This document shows positions 43,537-52,953 of a stretch of 64,000 bases of DNA, piece by piece. The first letter of the stretch is position 1. Every line of letters starts with the position of its first letter. Source of the DNA: an uncultured Prevotella sp. (GTDB taxonomy: Bacteria; Bacteroidota; Bacteroidia; Bacteroidales; Bacteroidaceae). The position numbers and the translations under genes are program-made. The notes under the pieces are model-generated. The model was not told the DNA's origin. It did not search any database and saw only the letters and a program-made list of their open reading frames with translations. The DNA lies in contig ONAR01000011.1 of the NCBI GenBank assembly GCA_900315835.1, forward strand, positions 16,021-80,020. Direction: 5' to 3'.

Positions 43537-46014
43537 TTAAAGGTTTATCTGCTGCTGCAGTTTGATGTCGCGGCTTGAGCTGCCCACCATGATGGTGAAG
43601 GCGCCGGGCTGCAACGTCCATTGGTGCGTGTGGATGTCGTAGAAGCTGAAGGCGTCGCGTCCAAGTGTGACGCTCACCGTCTTGCGTTGACCGGGTTTGA
43701 GCGCTACCTTCTCAAAGCCTTTCAGCTCCTTCTGGGGGCGCACCACCGTGGCTTTTTCATCGCGGACATAGACCTGTGCAATCTCTTTGCCCTCGCGCTT
43801 TCCGGTATTGGTGATGGTGAACGAGACGCGTACGCTGTCGTTGCCAAGGGCTTCGAGCTGCAGGTTGGAATAGGCGAACGTGGTGTAGCTCAGACCGAAG
43901 CCGAAGGGGAAGAGCGGCTGCCGCTGGAGCCGGTCGTAACCGCGGTAACCCATGAAGATGCCCTCGTTGTAAGCCACACTGCGCACCTCGCGTCCGTCTT
44001 CGTTGGCGTAATAGCTGTCGTGACAGGGATTATCCTCCCAGCGGCGGTCGAAGGTCACCGGCAGTTTGCCGCTTGGCGTGCACCGGCCGGTGAGAATCTC
44101 GGCCAACGCCGTACCGCCTTCCTGCCCTGGGTACCAGGCCATGACGATGGCGGCGGCTTGATCCATCCACGGCGTCATGTCGACACCGGCGCCTGCATTG
44201 AGCACCACCGTGAGGTGGGGATTGATGGCGGCCACTTGCTTGATGAACTGCTGCTGATAGGCGGGCAAACCGAAGGGGCGGTCGAAGCCCTCGCCCTCGG
44301 TGCTGCTGTCGAAGCCACCGCAATAAACCACGTGTCCGGCCTTCTGCAGACCTTTGCGCAGCCGGGCCTCGTCGAGCTTACGCAGCTTCACATGAATGAT
44401 GGCTGACGACTGATTGTCGAAGAACTCAATCTTAATCTTATATTTGTGGCCGCCCTGCAACGACAGTCCGTTCTCGCGCGCCGAATAGGAGTGGTTGCCC
44501 CAGTCGCCGGCGACCACCTTACCGTCGATGCTGATGCGGTAGCCGTCGTCGCCGCCGATGCCCACCATGAGTTGCTCGTCGGTATCGGGGCTGTAGTAAC
44601 CCTCCCACGCCACGGAGAAGGTGTCGACGGGCATCGAGGCCGTGGGTGCACCGTAGCCCCAGTCGAAGTCGACCTTACTGTCGACGCGCGTCATCACGGG
44701 CTTGCCGGCAAAACGCTTGTTGGCGTAATAGCGGCCGGTGAAGCCCTGCACACGGCCGAGGCTGTCGGCGAAGATCTTCGGGGTGATGTCGGTGTAGATG
44801 ATGTCGTCGGTGAGCAGAATGGTGTTGCGGTTCATCCGTTTCAGTTCCTTGTCGAGGGGCTTATCGCTGAACGGCACCACGTTGCCGCTGCCGCCACCCG
44901 TGGTGATGCGGTTGGCGTTGGGACCAACCAGCGCCACCGTTCCCTTGAGCGGCAATTCATTGTTGTTCTTCAGCAGTACGATGCCTTCGCGGGCCAGTTC
45001 GAGTGCGGTCTGCCGCGACGTCGGACAGTCAAGCGCGATAGTCGAGTCTTTCTGCGTGCGGTCGAGCAGTCCGAAGGCGATGAGCGTCTGCAGCAGATGC
45101 TGCACCTTCAGGTTGATGGTCGTCGTATCGACGACACCGCTCTCAAGGAGCGGCTTCAGCTTGTCGTAGTTGAAATGCTTGCCCTTCGGCATCTCGAGGT
45201 CAATGCCCCAGTTGGCGGCTGCCGCGATGCTGTAGACCGATGTCCAGTCAGACATCAGAATGCCTTTGAAGCCCCACGCCTGCCGCAGCACCACGTTGTT
45301 GAGCCAGTTGTTCTCGGTTGAGTGGACGCCGTTGAGCAGGTTGTAGCTGTCCATGACGGCGCCCACGTGTCCCTGTTCGACGGCCTTGCGGAAGGCGGGG
45401 AAGTAAATCTCGTTGAGCGTGCGCTCATCGATCTCGGAGCTGACGTGGTGACGGCTCCATTCCTGATTGTTGCCGGCGAAATGCTTGATGGTCGCCATGA
45501 CGCCGCGTTGCTGCAGGCCTTCGATATATTGCAGGGCGAGTTCGCCGGTGAGGTAAGGATCCTCGCCAAAGTACTCGTAGTTGCGGCCGCAGAGGGGCGA
45601 ACGGGTGATGTTGACGCCCGGTCCGAGCAGAATGCCGACGCCGCGCGCCCTTGCGTCGTCGCCAAGGCTGTTGCCGAGACGATGGAGCAGACTGCGGTTC
45701 CACGTGGCAGCACTCAGCACCGATGCGGGGTAGAGCGTGCTGTGGGGCGCATGGTTGCGCAGTCCCACAGGTCCGTCGGCCAGGAGGATGCGGGGAATGC
45801 CCAATCGCGGGATGGCGCGCAGCGAGAACGAGGTCTCACCCGAGAGGTAGTCGATTTTCTCGTGCAGCGTCATCTGACTGACGAGTGCCTTGGCGCGGTC
45901 AATGGCCTGCTGGTCGATGGTCTGACTGTTGAGCGCCGTGGGGCAGAGCAGGGGAAGGCTGAGCGCCAGCGTGGTGCCGATGCGCCTTGATAATCGTTTG
46001 ATATGAAGATACAT
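43537..46014 (-). CDS. Glycoside hydrolase family 3 with PA14 insertion
   Basis: An 825-residue exported enzyme (signal peptide about residues 12-31). The GH3 barrel spans ~40-330 with the nucleophile Asp256 in GILMSDWTSV and KHFAGNNQEWSRH upstream. The second GH3 domain is interrupted at about 415-555 by a PA14 carbohydrate-binding module (FTGRYYANKRFAGKPVMTRV, VGIGGDDGYRISIDGKVVAG in part). A fibronectin-III-like domain ends the protein. Architecture matches beta-glucosidase/beta-xylosidase types; exact sugar unknown. It is last in the eight-gene run. Confidence 0.93.
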   Translation of the reverse strand: MYLHIKRLSRRIGTTLALSLPLLCPTALNSQTIDQQAIDRAKALVSQMTLHEKIDYLSGETSFSLRAIPRLGIPRILLADGPVGLRNHAPHSTLYPASVLSAATWNRSLLHRLGNSLGDDARARGVGILLGPGVNITRSPLCGRNYEYFGEDPYLTGELALQYIEGLQQRGVMATIKHFAGNNQEWSRHHVSSEIDERTLNEIYFPAFRKAVEQGHVGAVMDSYNLLNGVHSTENNWLNNVVLRQAWGFKGILMSDWTSVYSIAAAANWGIDLEMPKGKHFNYDKLKPLLESGVVDTTTINLKVQHLLQTLIAFGLLDRTQKDSTIALDCPTSRQTALELAREGIVLLKNNNELPLKGTVALVGPNANRITTGGGSGNVVPFSDKPLDKELKRMNRNTILLTDDIIYTDITPKIFADSLGRVQGFTGRYYANKRFAGKPVMTRVDSKVDFDWGYGAPTASMPVDTFSVAWEGYYSPDTDEQLMVGIGGDDGYRISIDGKVVAGDWGNHSYSARENGLSLQGGHKYKIKIEFFDNQSSAIIHVKLRKLDEARLRKGLQKAGHVVYCGGFDSSTEGEGFDRPFGLPAYQQQFIKQVAAINPHLTVVLNAGAGVDMTPWMDQAAAIVMAWYPGQEGGTALAEILTGRCTPSGKLPVTFDRRWEDNPCHDSYYANEDGREVRSVAYNEGIFMGYRGYDRLQRQPLFPFGFGLSYTTFAYSNLQLEALGNDSVRVSFTITNTGKREGKEIAQVYVRDEKATVVRPQKELKGFEKVALKPGQRKTVSVTLGRDAFSFYDIHTHQWTLQPGAFTIMVGSSSRDIKLQQQINL

Positions 46015-46037
46015 CTGATGTAGTGAATTCGTTTGGT

Positions 46038-49016
46038 TTATTTGACGTTGAGAGTGATGGTCTGGTCGCCGATGAGCAGACGGTAGGTGCCGGGCTCGAC
46101 GACGGTGTTGCCTTCGTCATTGACAAAGCCGAGGTCGCGGTTCACCTGCAAATTGAAGTGATAGACCACCGTCTGTCCCGTCTTAATCTCCTTCTTGTCG
46201 AAGAAGCGCAGTTCCTTCACGGGGCGCGTCAGCTTGGCGTAGGGACACTGCACGAAGCCAAGTACGGCGTGCTTGCCGTCGTAGGCGCCGGTGTTGGTGA
46301 CCGGTATGTCAACGGTGAAGCGGTCGTTGGCGGTGAGCGTGGTCTTCGACACCGTCGGGGCACCATACTGATAAGTGGTATAGCTCAGACCGTAGCCGAA
46401 GCTGTAGAGAGGGTCACTGGTCAGGTCGTGGTAGAAGCCTTGCGTGGCGCGAGCACTGGTGCGGCGGTTGTAGTAGATGGGAATCTGTCCGCCGGTGTAG
46501 GGGAAGGTGGCTGAGAGCCGACCGGAGGGGTTGACCTCGCCTTTGAGGATGCGGGCCGTAGGTGTGCCGCCGACGATACCGGTCTGCCACATCTCCACGA
46601 TGGCGTCGGCCAATGGCTCCACGCCATCGAGCTGCAGTGGACGGCCATTCGACAGCACCACGATGATGGGCTTGCCCGTCTTTTTCAAGGTCTGGAGCAA
46701 CTGCAGCTGCACCTCGGGCAGGGCAATGGAAGCCCTCGACTGGTTCTCACCGCTCCAGTTGCCGCGCTCGCCGAGGCAGAGGACGACGGCATCGGCCTTA
46801 GCCGCAATGGCCTTGGCTTGGGCATAGCCGCTCTGGTCGGAACCATCGTAGTCGCAGCCGCGAGCGTAGTCGATACGCACATCGGGTCCGAACACCGTCT
46901 TCATGGCGTCGAGCAGGGAGGTCACATCGGTCTCGCGGCCGTGGCCCCACCAGCAGCCGAGGAGATCTTTGCGCGCCTCAGCCAACGGACCGACTACGGC
47001 CAGTCGCTTGCTATTGGTGAGCGGCAGGATGCCATTGTTCTTGAGCAATACGACCGACTCTTCGGCCAACTGTTCGGCAGCGGCCCTGCTCTCGGGGCGC
47101 AGGAAGCGCTGACTGTCGGGCGTCTCAGTGGTGTAGGGATGCTCGAAGAGCCCGAGGTCGAATTTCAGTTTGAGCAGTCTGGCCACGGCGTCGTCGACCA
47201 ATGTCGAATCGACCTTGCCGTCTTTGACCAACTGCGCGAGATACTTATCATAGGAATGCGACATCATATCGATGTCGACGCCACCCTTCATGGCCTGCTC
47301 GCCAGCGGTGCTGAGGTCCTTGGCCGAACCCTGCGCCTGCAGTTGCATGATGGCACCCCAGTCGGAGACTACGGGACCCTGGAAGCCCAGCTTGCGGCGC
47401 AGCACCTGACGCAGCAGATAGCTGTTGGCGGTGACCGGTGTGCCGTCGAAGTTGTTGAACGAGCTCATGACCGTTGCCGCACCGGCGTTGATGGCCTTGC
47501 GGTAGGGGGGCAGATAGGTGTCCCACAGCGTCTGTTTCGATATCTCGGTATAGACGTAATCGCGGCCGGCCTCGGAAGCACCGTAGCCGACATAATGCTT
47601 CAGGCAAGCGGCGATGGAGAGGCTGTCGGCCAGCGCGTTGCCCTGGTAGCCCTTGACGGCAGCGGCCCCGAAGACGCCATTGAGGTAAGGATCCTCGCCA
47701 TAGCTCTCGGCGATGCGGCCCCACCGCGGGTCGCGGGAAACATCAATCATTGGTGAAAATGTCCAGTCGACGCCCGACATACGGCTCTCCTGCGCTGCGA
47801 CGCGGCAAGCCTGGCGGGTGAGCTCAGGGTTGAAGCTGCAAGCCTGAGCCAGTGGGATAGGGGCCACCGTGCGGAAGCCGTGGATGACGTCGTGGGCGAA
47901 GACGATGGGGATATGCAGCCGTGAGTCGTTGACGGCGTGCTGCTGCATGCGGTTGCGCAGTGCGGCGTCGGTACCGAAATAAATCAGTGAACCGGTCTCG
48001 GCGGGGATGTTCTTCACCTCGACGCCGCGGTTGTTCTCGTTGTTGTTGGTGCCGAGCGTGTATTGGTTGAGTTGCATCACCTTCTCCTCGAGCGTCATTC
48101 TTGAGAGCAGGTCCTGCACGCGGAGCGCTACCGGCGCCGTCTTATCGTTGTAGATTACGCTTTGCGGACGGATGGCGCTGAGGTCGGTGATGGCCCATGG
48201 CTGTACGACGGCGGCATGGGCGGCTTGCTGCGTTGCCCGCACGAGGTCATCGCTCATGCCTTTCACGCGATAGGTGTTGCCTACAACCGACTGCCCGGTG
48301 AGCGTCTCCACCCATGTGCAGGCGGCGGTGTAGCGGCCGTATTGCAGTTGTAGATGGTAGCCGTCGCGGTTCATATTGTCGCCGATGAAGGTGGTACGTG
48401 CGTTTTGTATGGCCGTACCCGACGGCACCACAATCTTGATGCCGTTGTCGCGCATGGCCTGCTGTGAAGCGCTGACGATGCGGTTGTACATCGTCAGTTG
48501 GTTGCAGTCGTAGTTGGGGAAGGCTCCATGCGATGAGTTATGCTGATAAGCCCACGTCTGATGCCAGATGATCTTGGCCTTCGGCTGGTATTTCTTCACA
48601 TAGGCGATGAGCTGCTTTAGATAAGGTTCATAGGTCTCGTATTGCCCCGACAGACCGCTGGCCTGCTGCAGACTGATGTAATCCCAATGCTCATCTTGCA
48701 GGGCGGTGGAGAGGCGGGTGTTGTCGTGCTGCTGCCGTTTGCCCTCGGCATCGACCTTACGGTAGCGGTAGGCGGGTCGGTCGTATTGGGCATTGTCCCA
48801 ATGGCGTTGCAGCGGACAGCCACCGATATAGAGGTTGCCCACGATGATGCACGTGCCTTGGGCCTCGCCCAGTTCGTGTAGGTTGTTTTCAACGGCATCT
48901 TCTGAGAAGCTGTTGCCAATGGCCAGCACGCGTATGGTGCGGTCCTTCGCTCCGACGGCCACGGCGACCATCAGGGCCAACAAAAGCAGGGTGTGCCTGA
49001 AGAGAGAATGTTTCAT
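46038..49016 (-). CDS. DUF4886 (SGNH-like) - GH3 fusion
   Basis: A 992-residue exported protein with two enzyme-like parts. After a signal peptide (residues 1-23), residues ~27-265 are a DUF4886 domain of the SGNH-hydrolase type, with VLAIGNSFSEDA (residues 30-41), LYIGGCPLQRHWDN, ISLQQASGLSGQYETY and a final GYHLQLQYGRY. From ~300 on is GH3 (barrel with KHYVGYGASEAGRDY and nucleophile region GPVVSDWGAI; second domain; FnIII-like end). An esterase plus beta-glycosidase would remove an acyl group and a sugar from one substrate, which is inference. Confidence 0.9.
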   Translation of the reverse strand: MKHSLFRHTLLLLALMVAVAVGAKDRTIRVLAIGNSFSEDAVENNLHELGEAQGTCIIVGNLYIGGCPLQRHWDNAQYDRPAYRYRKVDAEGKRQQHDNTRLSTALQDEHWDYISLQQASGLSGQYETYEPYLKQLIAYVKKYQPKAKIIWHQTWAYQHNSSHGAFPNYDCNQLTMYNRIVSASQQAMRDNGIKIVVPSGTAIQNARTTFIGDNMNRDGYHLQLQYGRYTAACTWVETLTGQSVVGNTYRVKGMSDDLVRATQQAAHAAVVQPWAITDLSAIRPQSVIYNDKTAPVALRVQDLLSRMTLEEKVMQLNQYTLGTNNNENNRGVEVKNIPAETGSLIYFGTDAALRNRMQQHAVNDSRLHIPIVFAHDVIHGFRTVAPIPLAQACSFNPELTRQACRVAAQESRMSGVDWTFSPMIDVSRDPRWGRIAESYGEDPYLNGVFGAAAVKGYQGNALADSLSIAACLKHYVGYGASEAGRDYVYTEISKQTLWDTYLPPYRKAINAGAATVMSSFNNFDGTPVTANSYLLRQVLRRKLGFQGPVVSDWGAIMQLQAQGSAKDLSTAGEQAMKGGVDIDMMSHSYDKYLAQLVKDGKVDSTLVDDAVARLLKLKFDLGLFEHPYTTETPDSQRFLRPESRAAAEQLAEESVVLLKNNGILPLTNSKRLAVVGPLAEARKDLLGCWWGHGRETDVTSLLDAMKTVFGPDVRIDYARGCDYDGSDQSGYAQAKAIAAKADAVVLCLGERGNWSGENQSRASIALPEVQLQLLQTLKKTGKPIIVVLSNGRPLQLDGVEPLADAIVEMWQTGIVGGTPTARILKGEVNPSGRLSATFPYTGGQIPIYYNRRTSARATQGFYHDLTSDPLYSFGYGLSYTTYQYGAPTVSKTTLTANDRFTVDIPVTNTGAYDGKHAVLGFVQCPYAKLTRPVKELRFFDKKEIKTGQTVVYHFNLQVNRDLGFVNDEGNTVVEPGTYRLLIGDQTITLNVK

Positions 49017-49028
49017 TATTGTGTCGCT

Positions 49029-50834
49029 TTACTTAGATTTCTTCTTCATATAATAGTCGTGCATGATGTACCAAGCCTCCTTGCGCTGGCCTTGGTCGGA
49101 GATGAGCCCTTTACGGTTCCATCCCTCCTGATTGGTGGAATGGAGGCGGGTAGGACTGCGGAAGTCGAACAGCACCCACGGCGAGATGCCGCAGAGGTTG
49201 GGGATGTTCTCAAACATGCGCAGGTTGTCGCGGTAGAGCTTGGCCTGATAGTCCTCGCTCCAACTGTCGGGATTGGTGTCGTCGCCATGCTGTCCGTAGA
49301 GTGCCTCGCCGCCGAACTCCGAGATGAGCAGCGGCATTCCGGGCGCCACATTCCAACGGATCTGGCTGGGGTCCTTCGGCCACTTGGCATACCAGCCCAT
49401 ATATTTGTTGATGCCGACAAGATCGAGGTTGGGATAGAAGTCGTCGTGCATGACGAACTCGTCTTGCTGCTTGTCGAAATAAGCCAGATCGAAGGCGGCG
49501 ACAAACAGTCGGGTGGTGTCCATCTCCTTGCCGGTCTTGAGCAGTTGGGCAAGGAAGCGGTTGCGCGCCGGCGTGTTCTTCGTCTCGTTGGCGATGCCCC
49601 AGAAGCAGTCGGCGCAGCGGTTGCGGTCGCGGAGGATAGTCTCACGCAACATCTGTTGCGCCTTGCGGAGCGTCGAGTCGTTGGTGAAGTCAATGGACTG
49701 CCACACCGGCACCTCTTGCCAAACCATCAGTCCCTGACGCTCGGCCTCCCGCACGATATACTCGTTCTGCTGGTAGTGAGCCAGTCGCACCATGTTACAT
49801 CCAAGGTTCTTGGCCTCGGTCACGAGCGCCACGGCGTCGGCCATGCTCGTAGCCCTGCCCATGCGTTGTGCGATTTCCTCGTGGAACGATACGCCACGCA
49901 GAAAGACGGGCTGGCCGTTGAGCAGCACCTTCGTCTTCTCGACATTGATGTTGCGGAAGCCTATCTGCTCGGTTACGGTGTCGTTGGGCGCCGTGATGGT
50001 GGTGGCATAAAGCGTGGGCTTGTCGGGTGACCAGCGCTGCAGTTTGCGCACTGACAGACGGCCTGAGGCCACGCCGTTGGCGTCGGTCGTGAGCTGCATC
50101 TTGACGCCGGCGCCGGGTATGGTGACCACGATGCGTTGGCCGGCAACGGGGCGGGAGAGCGAGACGTCGGCCAACAGCAGGTCACTGCGGTGCTTGTCGA
50201 GTCGGATGAAGTAGTCGCTGATATAGGTGTCGGGCAGGGTGACCAGCATCACGTCGCGCGTGATGCCGCCGTAGTTCCACCAGTCGAACGACATGGCGGG
50301 AATGGCGTCGACGCGCCGCGTGTTGTTGACGGCCACGACCAAGAGGTTGTCGCCGCTGACCAGCTTGTCGCCCACCTCAACCTGGAAGGGCGTGAAGGCG
50401 CCCTCGTGGGTCGCGATGAGCTGGCCGTTGAGATAAACCTTGCAGCGGTTGCTCACGCCTGCGAAATAGAGGAAGTGGCGCTGATGGCCGGTCGGCGTGA
50501 AGTTGAAGTGACGGGCATACCAGACGGTGCCCTCGTAGTATTTCAGTTCGTCGCGCTGACTGTTCCAGTCGCCGGGCACGTTGAGGCGCGTGGCCCCGTC
50601 GAAGTCGTATTCGTAGAAGTTACCGCTTGGTCTGCTTTTACGGTCGAGGAAGACCCTCATGTTGTAACCGGCGTCGTAAGGGTCGACGATGGCGCTCCAT
50701 TTGCCATTCAGCGAAGTGCTGTGCCGCCCATATACATTTTGAATATAGGTGGTGGCGGCGTGCGATACGGCGGCAGCCGACAGCAGCAGGAGGCATAGCA
50801 GTCCTTTGAGTACAGTTGTGGAATAATATTTCAT
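49029..50834 (-). CDS. Glycoside hydrolase family 2 (beta-glucuronidase/beta-galactosidase type)
   Basis: A 601-residue exported enzyme (signal about residues 1-26). Sugar-binding sandwich domain ~35-200, immunoglobulin-like domain ~205-295 and catalytic barrel ~300-595. The acid/base is Glu417 in FWGIANETKN and the nucleophile Glu506 in LLISEFGGEA. The layout, length and neighbours (uronate catabolism) favour beta-glucuronidase, but beta-galactosidase cannot be excluded by eye. It lies 12 bases before the DUF4886-GH3 gene. Confidence 0.9.
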   Translation of the reverse strand: MKYYSTTVLKGLLCLLLLSAAAVSHAATTYIQNVYGRHSTSLNGKWSAIVDPYDAGYNMRVFLDRKSRPSGNFYEYDFDGATRLNVPGDWNSQRDELKYYEGTVWYARHFNFTPTGHQRHFLYFAGVSNRCKVYLNGQLIATHEGAFTPFQVEVGDKLVSGDNLLVVAVNNTRRVDAIPAMSFDWWNYGGITRDVMLVTLPDTYISDYFIRLDKHRSDLLLADVSLSRPVAGQRIVVTIPGAGVKMQLTTDANGVASGRLSVRKLQRWSPDKPTLYATTITAPNDTVTEQIGFRNINVEKTKVLLNGQPVFLRGVSFHEEIAQRMGRATSMADAVALVTEAKNLGCNMVRLAHYQQNEYIVREAERQGLMVWQEVPVWQSIDFTNDSTLRKAQQMLRETILRDRNRCADCFWGIANETKNTPARNRFLAQLLKTGKEMDTTRLFVAAFDLAYFDKQQDEFVMHDDFYPNLDLVGINKYMGWYAKWPKDPSQIRWNVAPGMPLLISEFGGEALYGQHGDDTNPDSWSEDYQAKLYRDNLRMFENIPNLCGISPWVLFDFRSPTRLHSTNQEGWNRKGLISDQGQRKEAWYIMHDYYMKKKSK

Positions 50835-50871
50835 TGCTTTTAGCTTTTATTGAGTTCGTTGTCGGTGCGGA

Positions 50872-52953
50872 TTATTCCGTAATCTTGTATTGATAGAGGC
50901 AGAAATCGTTGGGCCTCGGCAGGCTCAGGCTGACGTGGCCCTCGTCGTCGGTGGTCAGCGTCTCCGCTTTGCCGTCGCCAATCAGCGGGCGCAGCCGCAG
51001 CGTCGTACCCTTGGCAAGACGCAGCGCCATGCGCGTTGAGACGCGGTCGTTGTCCTCGCGGAATACCAGCAGGAAGCCGCTGTGGTCGTCGGTAATCGAC
51101 TGGAAACCGGTCCAACTGCGTCCGGAAGGCACTTCTCCGATGGGCAGAATGATGCCCTGATGCAGCTGGAGCTGCCATCTGGTGTACTGCTTGATGGTCT
51201 TTCCCATCGAATAGGCCTCGTTGGGCAGGTTGGAGGCTTCCATCCAGGCCAAGGGCTGCGCCATCATCGTGATGGCAAAGAGGTAGTCCATGCTGTAACG
51301 GGCCGGTGCAAACGGGTCGTCGACATACTTCGACGTGTTGCGCCACTTGTTGAGGAACTCCACCTGCAGACGCTCGGCCGGCACATAGGCCGACAGCTGC
51401 CAGAGATTGCGCAGCGTCTGGTAGGGATAGTAGTTGCCCCAATCTGTATAACGGTTTTCTAAGAAAATATTGCCATATTCGTTAAACATATTGTATCCGC
51501 CCCTGCGTCCGGCTGTCGCGTCGAGGTTGAAGATGACATTGCCGCCCGACTGCCGGGTGACCTCATCAAAGAAGTTGCGAAGCCGTTGCTCGGCGAGCTT
51601 CGTGGGAATCTGCAGTCCGTCAATCTTGAAGATGGTGATGCCGTAGCGGCGCCAAAGCGAGATCACGGCCTCGGCGTCTTTCTGCCAGTCGGCAAACTCA
51701 TTCTGAATGCTCGGGTTGAACCAGAGGCCGATGCGCATGTTGAGCCGACGGGCCTTGGCCACAACGCGGTCGAGACCCTGCGGGAATTTCACGGGGTCGG
51801 GGGTCCAATAGAGACTGTCTTTCCAGATGTCCTTGAAGCTGCCCTTACCGCTCTTCGAGTTGGGGCTCTTGCCCTTCTGCCATCCGTCGTCGAGCTGGAA
51901 GACGGTGATGCCGAGGCGGTGGGCGCGGTCGAGTTCGTCGAGACAAAACGCCTCGTTGATGCGGGCATCCTGACTGCGGTCACCCCACGTGTTCATCATC
52001 ACCATGTCGTCGGTAACGGTCTTCTTTGCGCGCAGCTGTTTCTGGTAAAGGCGCAGGGCCTTGAGCGCTTCGGTCTCATAGCCGTCGAAAACGCCTAACA
52101 CCACGGTGTAGGCACGCACCCATTGGTCTGGCGTCACGTCGTCGGGCGCGATGCCGAAGCCCGTGACGGCGAAGTTGCCGAACTCCGTAATGAAGTCGGC
52201 ACCGGGGTAGTGCAGTTGAGTCGACGAGCAGGGCGCCTCCTTCAGAAAGAAGAACCCGCCAGCCGCAGCCCCGTTTTTGGCCAAAAGCAGGTTGCCCCTT
52301 GCTCCGTTGCGGCGATAGGGGATGAAGGAGGTCGTCTGCACGAGGTTGTTGTTCCAGTCGGTGTAGTCGAAAAATTCGACCGCACGGCACTGCCAGTGAT
52401 TGCCGCCCGGCGAGAGGCGGTCGAGGATGGTCGTGTGCACCTGCGACTCCATGTCGGCCGTCGACTCGATGTTCTTGTTGTCGGCGTTGTTGCCCGTCTG
52501 CTGTGGTATGGCGGCCTTCAGTTTGCCGCGCAGCCAGGTGTTGCAGACGACGGCGGGGGCATTGTCGTAGGCGATGTATTGCCTTTTCACCTCGAGACTG
52601 CCATAGCGGAGGGTGACGGTTGCCACAGCGCCGTCGGCGTGGATGGGGCTGAGCGGCAGCCGACCGCAGCTGACGCTGAGGCTGTCGGCCTTGCCTTTGA
52701 CGATGACGAGATCGTTGCCCGTCGTTTGATTGGCGAGCGTCAGGTGACGACGCCGGTCGGTGACGCTGATGGTGCGCAGACTGTCGTGGTGCAGTAGAAT
52801 GGTGCGCACGATTTGCGCGTTACCTATAAATAAGGTGTCGCCATGCGTTCGGGCAAAAGCCGTCTGTCCGGCCGTTGGCTGACCGGCAGCCGATGCGTTG
52901 CAGGTGATGGCGAGCAATGCCATCAATATTGAGACAGTTAGTAGTTTCCTCAT
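50872..52953 (-). CDS. Clan GH-D glycoside hydrolase, GH36-like (alpha-galactosidase type)
   Basis: A 693-residue exported enzyme (signal about residues 1-23). N-terminal beta-supersandwich to about 310, then a barrel with VFQLDDGWQKG (352-362), RIGLWFNPS and the nucleophile Asp445 in ITIFKIDGLQ; the acid/base is probably in the FLENRYTDW region. This is the clan GH-D pattern shared by GH27, GH31 relatives and GH36, so the specificity (alpha-galactoside?) is inferred. Its start overlaps the stop of the FAD oxidoreductase by 4 bases (ATGA). Confidence 0.82.
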   Translation of the reverse strand: MRKLLTVSILMALLAITCNASAAGQPTAGQTAFARTHGDTLFIGNAQIVRTILLHHDSLRTISVTDRRRHLTLANQTTGNDLVIVKGKADSLSVSCGRLPLSPIHADGAVATVTLRYGSLEVKRQYIAYDNAPAVVCNTWLRGKLKAAIPQQTGNNADNKNIESTADMESQVHTTILDRLSPGGNHWQCRAVEFFDYTDWNNNLVQTTSFIPYRRNGARGNLLLAKNGAAAGGFFFLKEAPCSSTQLHYPGADFITEFGNFAVTGFGIAPDDVTPDQWVRAYTVVLGVFDGYETEALKALRLYQKQLRAKKTVTDDMVMMNTWGDRSQDARINEAFCLDELDRAHRLGITVFQLDDGWQKGKSPNSKSGKGSFKDIWKDSLYWTPDPVKFPQGLDRVVAKARRLNMRIGLWFNPSIQNEFADWQKDAEAVISLWRRYGITIFKIDGLQIPTKLAEQRLRNFFDEVTRQSGGNVIFNLDATAGRRGGYNMFNEYGNIFLENRYTDWGNYYPYQTLRNLWQLSAYVPAERLQVEFLNKWRNTSKYVDDPFAPARYSMDYLFAITMMAQPLAWMEASNLPNEAYSMGKTIKQYTRWQLQLHQGIILPIGEVPSGRSWTGFQSITDDHSGFLLVFREDNDRVSTRMALRLAKGTTLRLRPLIGDGKAETLTTDDEGHVSLSLPRPNDFCLYQYKITE

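Noticed and set aside
43265-43540. 91-residue repeat protein (MGFMG ... GLPDFRTS)
   Set aside because: Produced by two unrelated tandem arrays with periods unrelated to codons; no conserved part or upstream signals.
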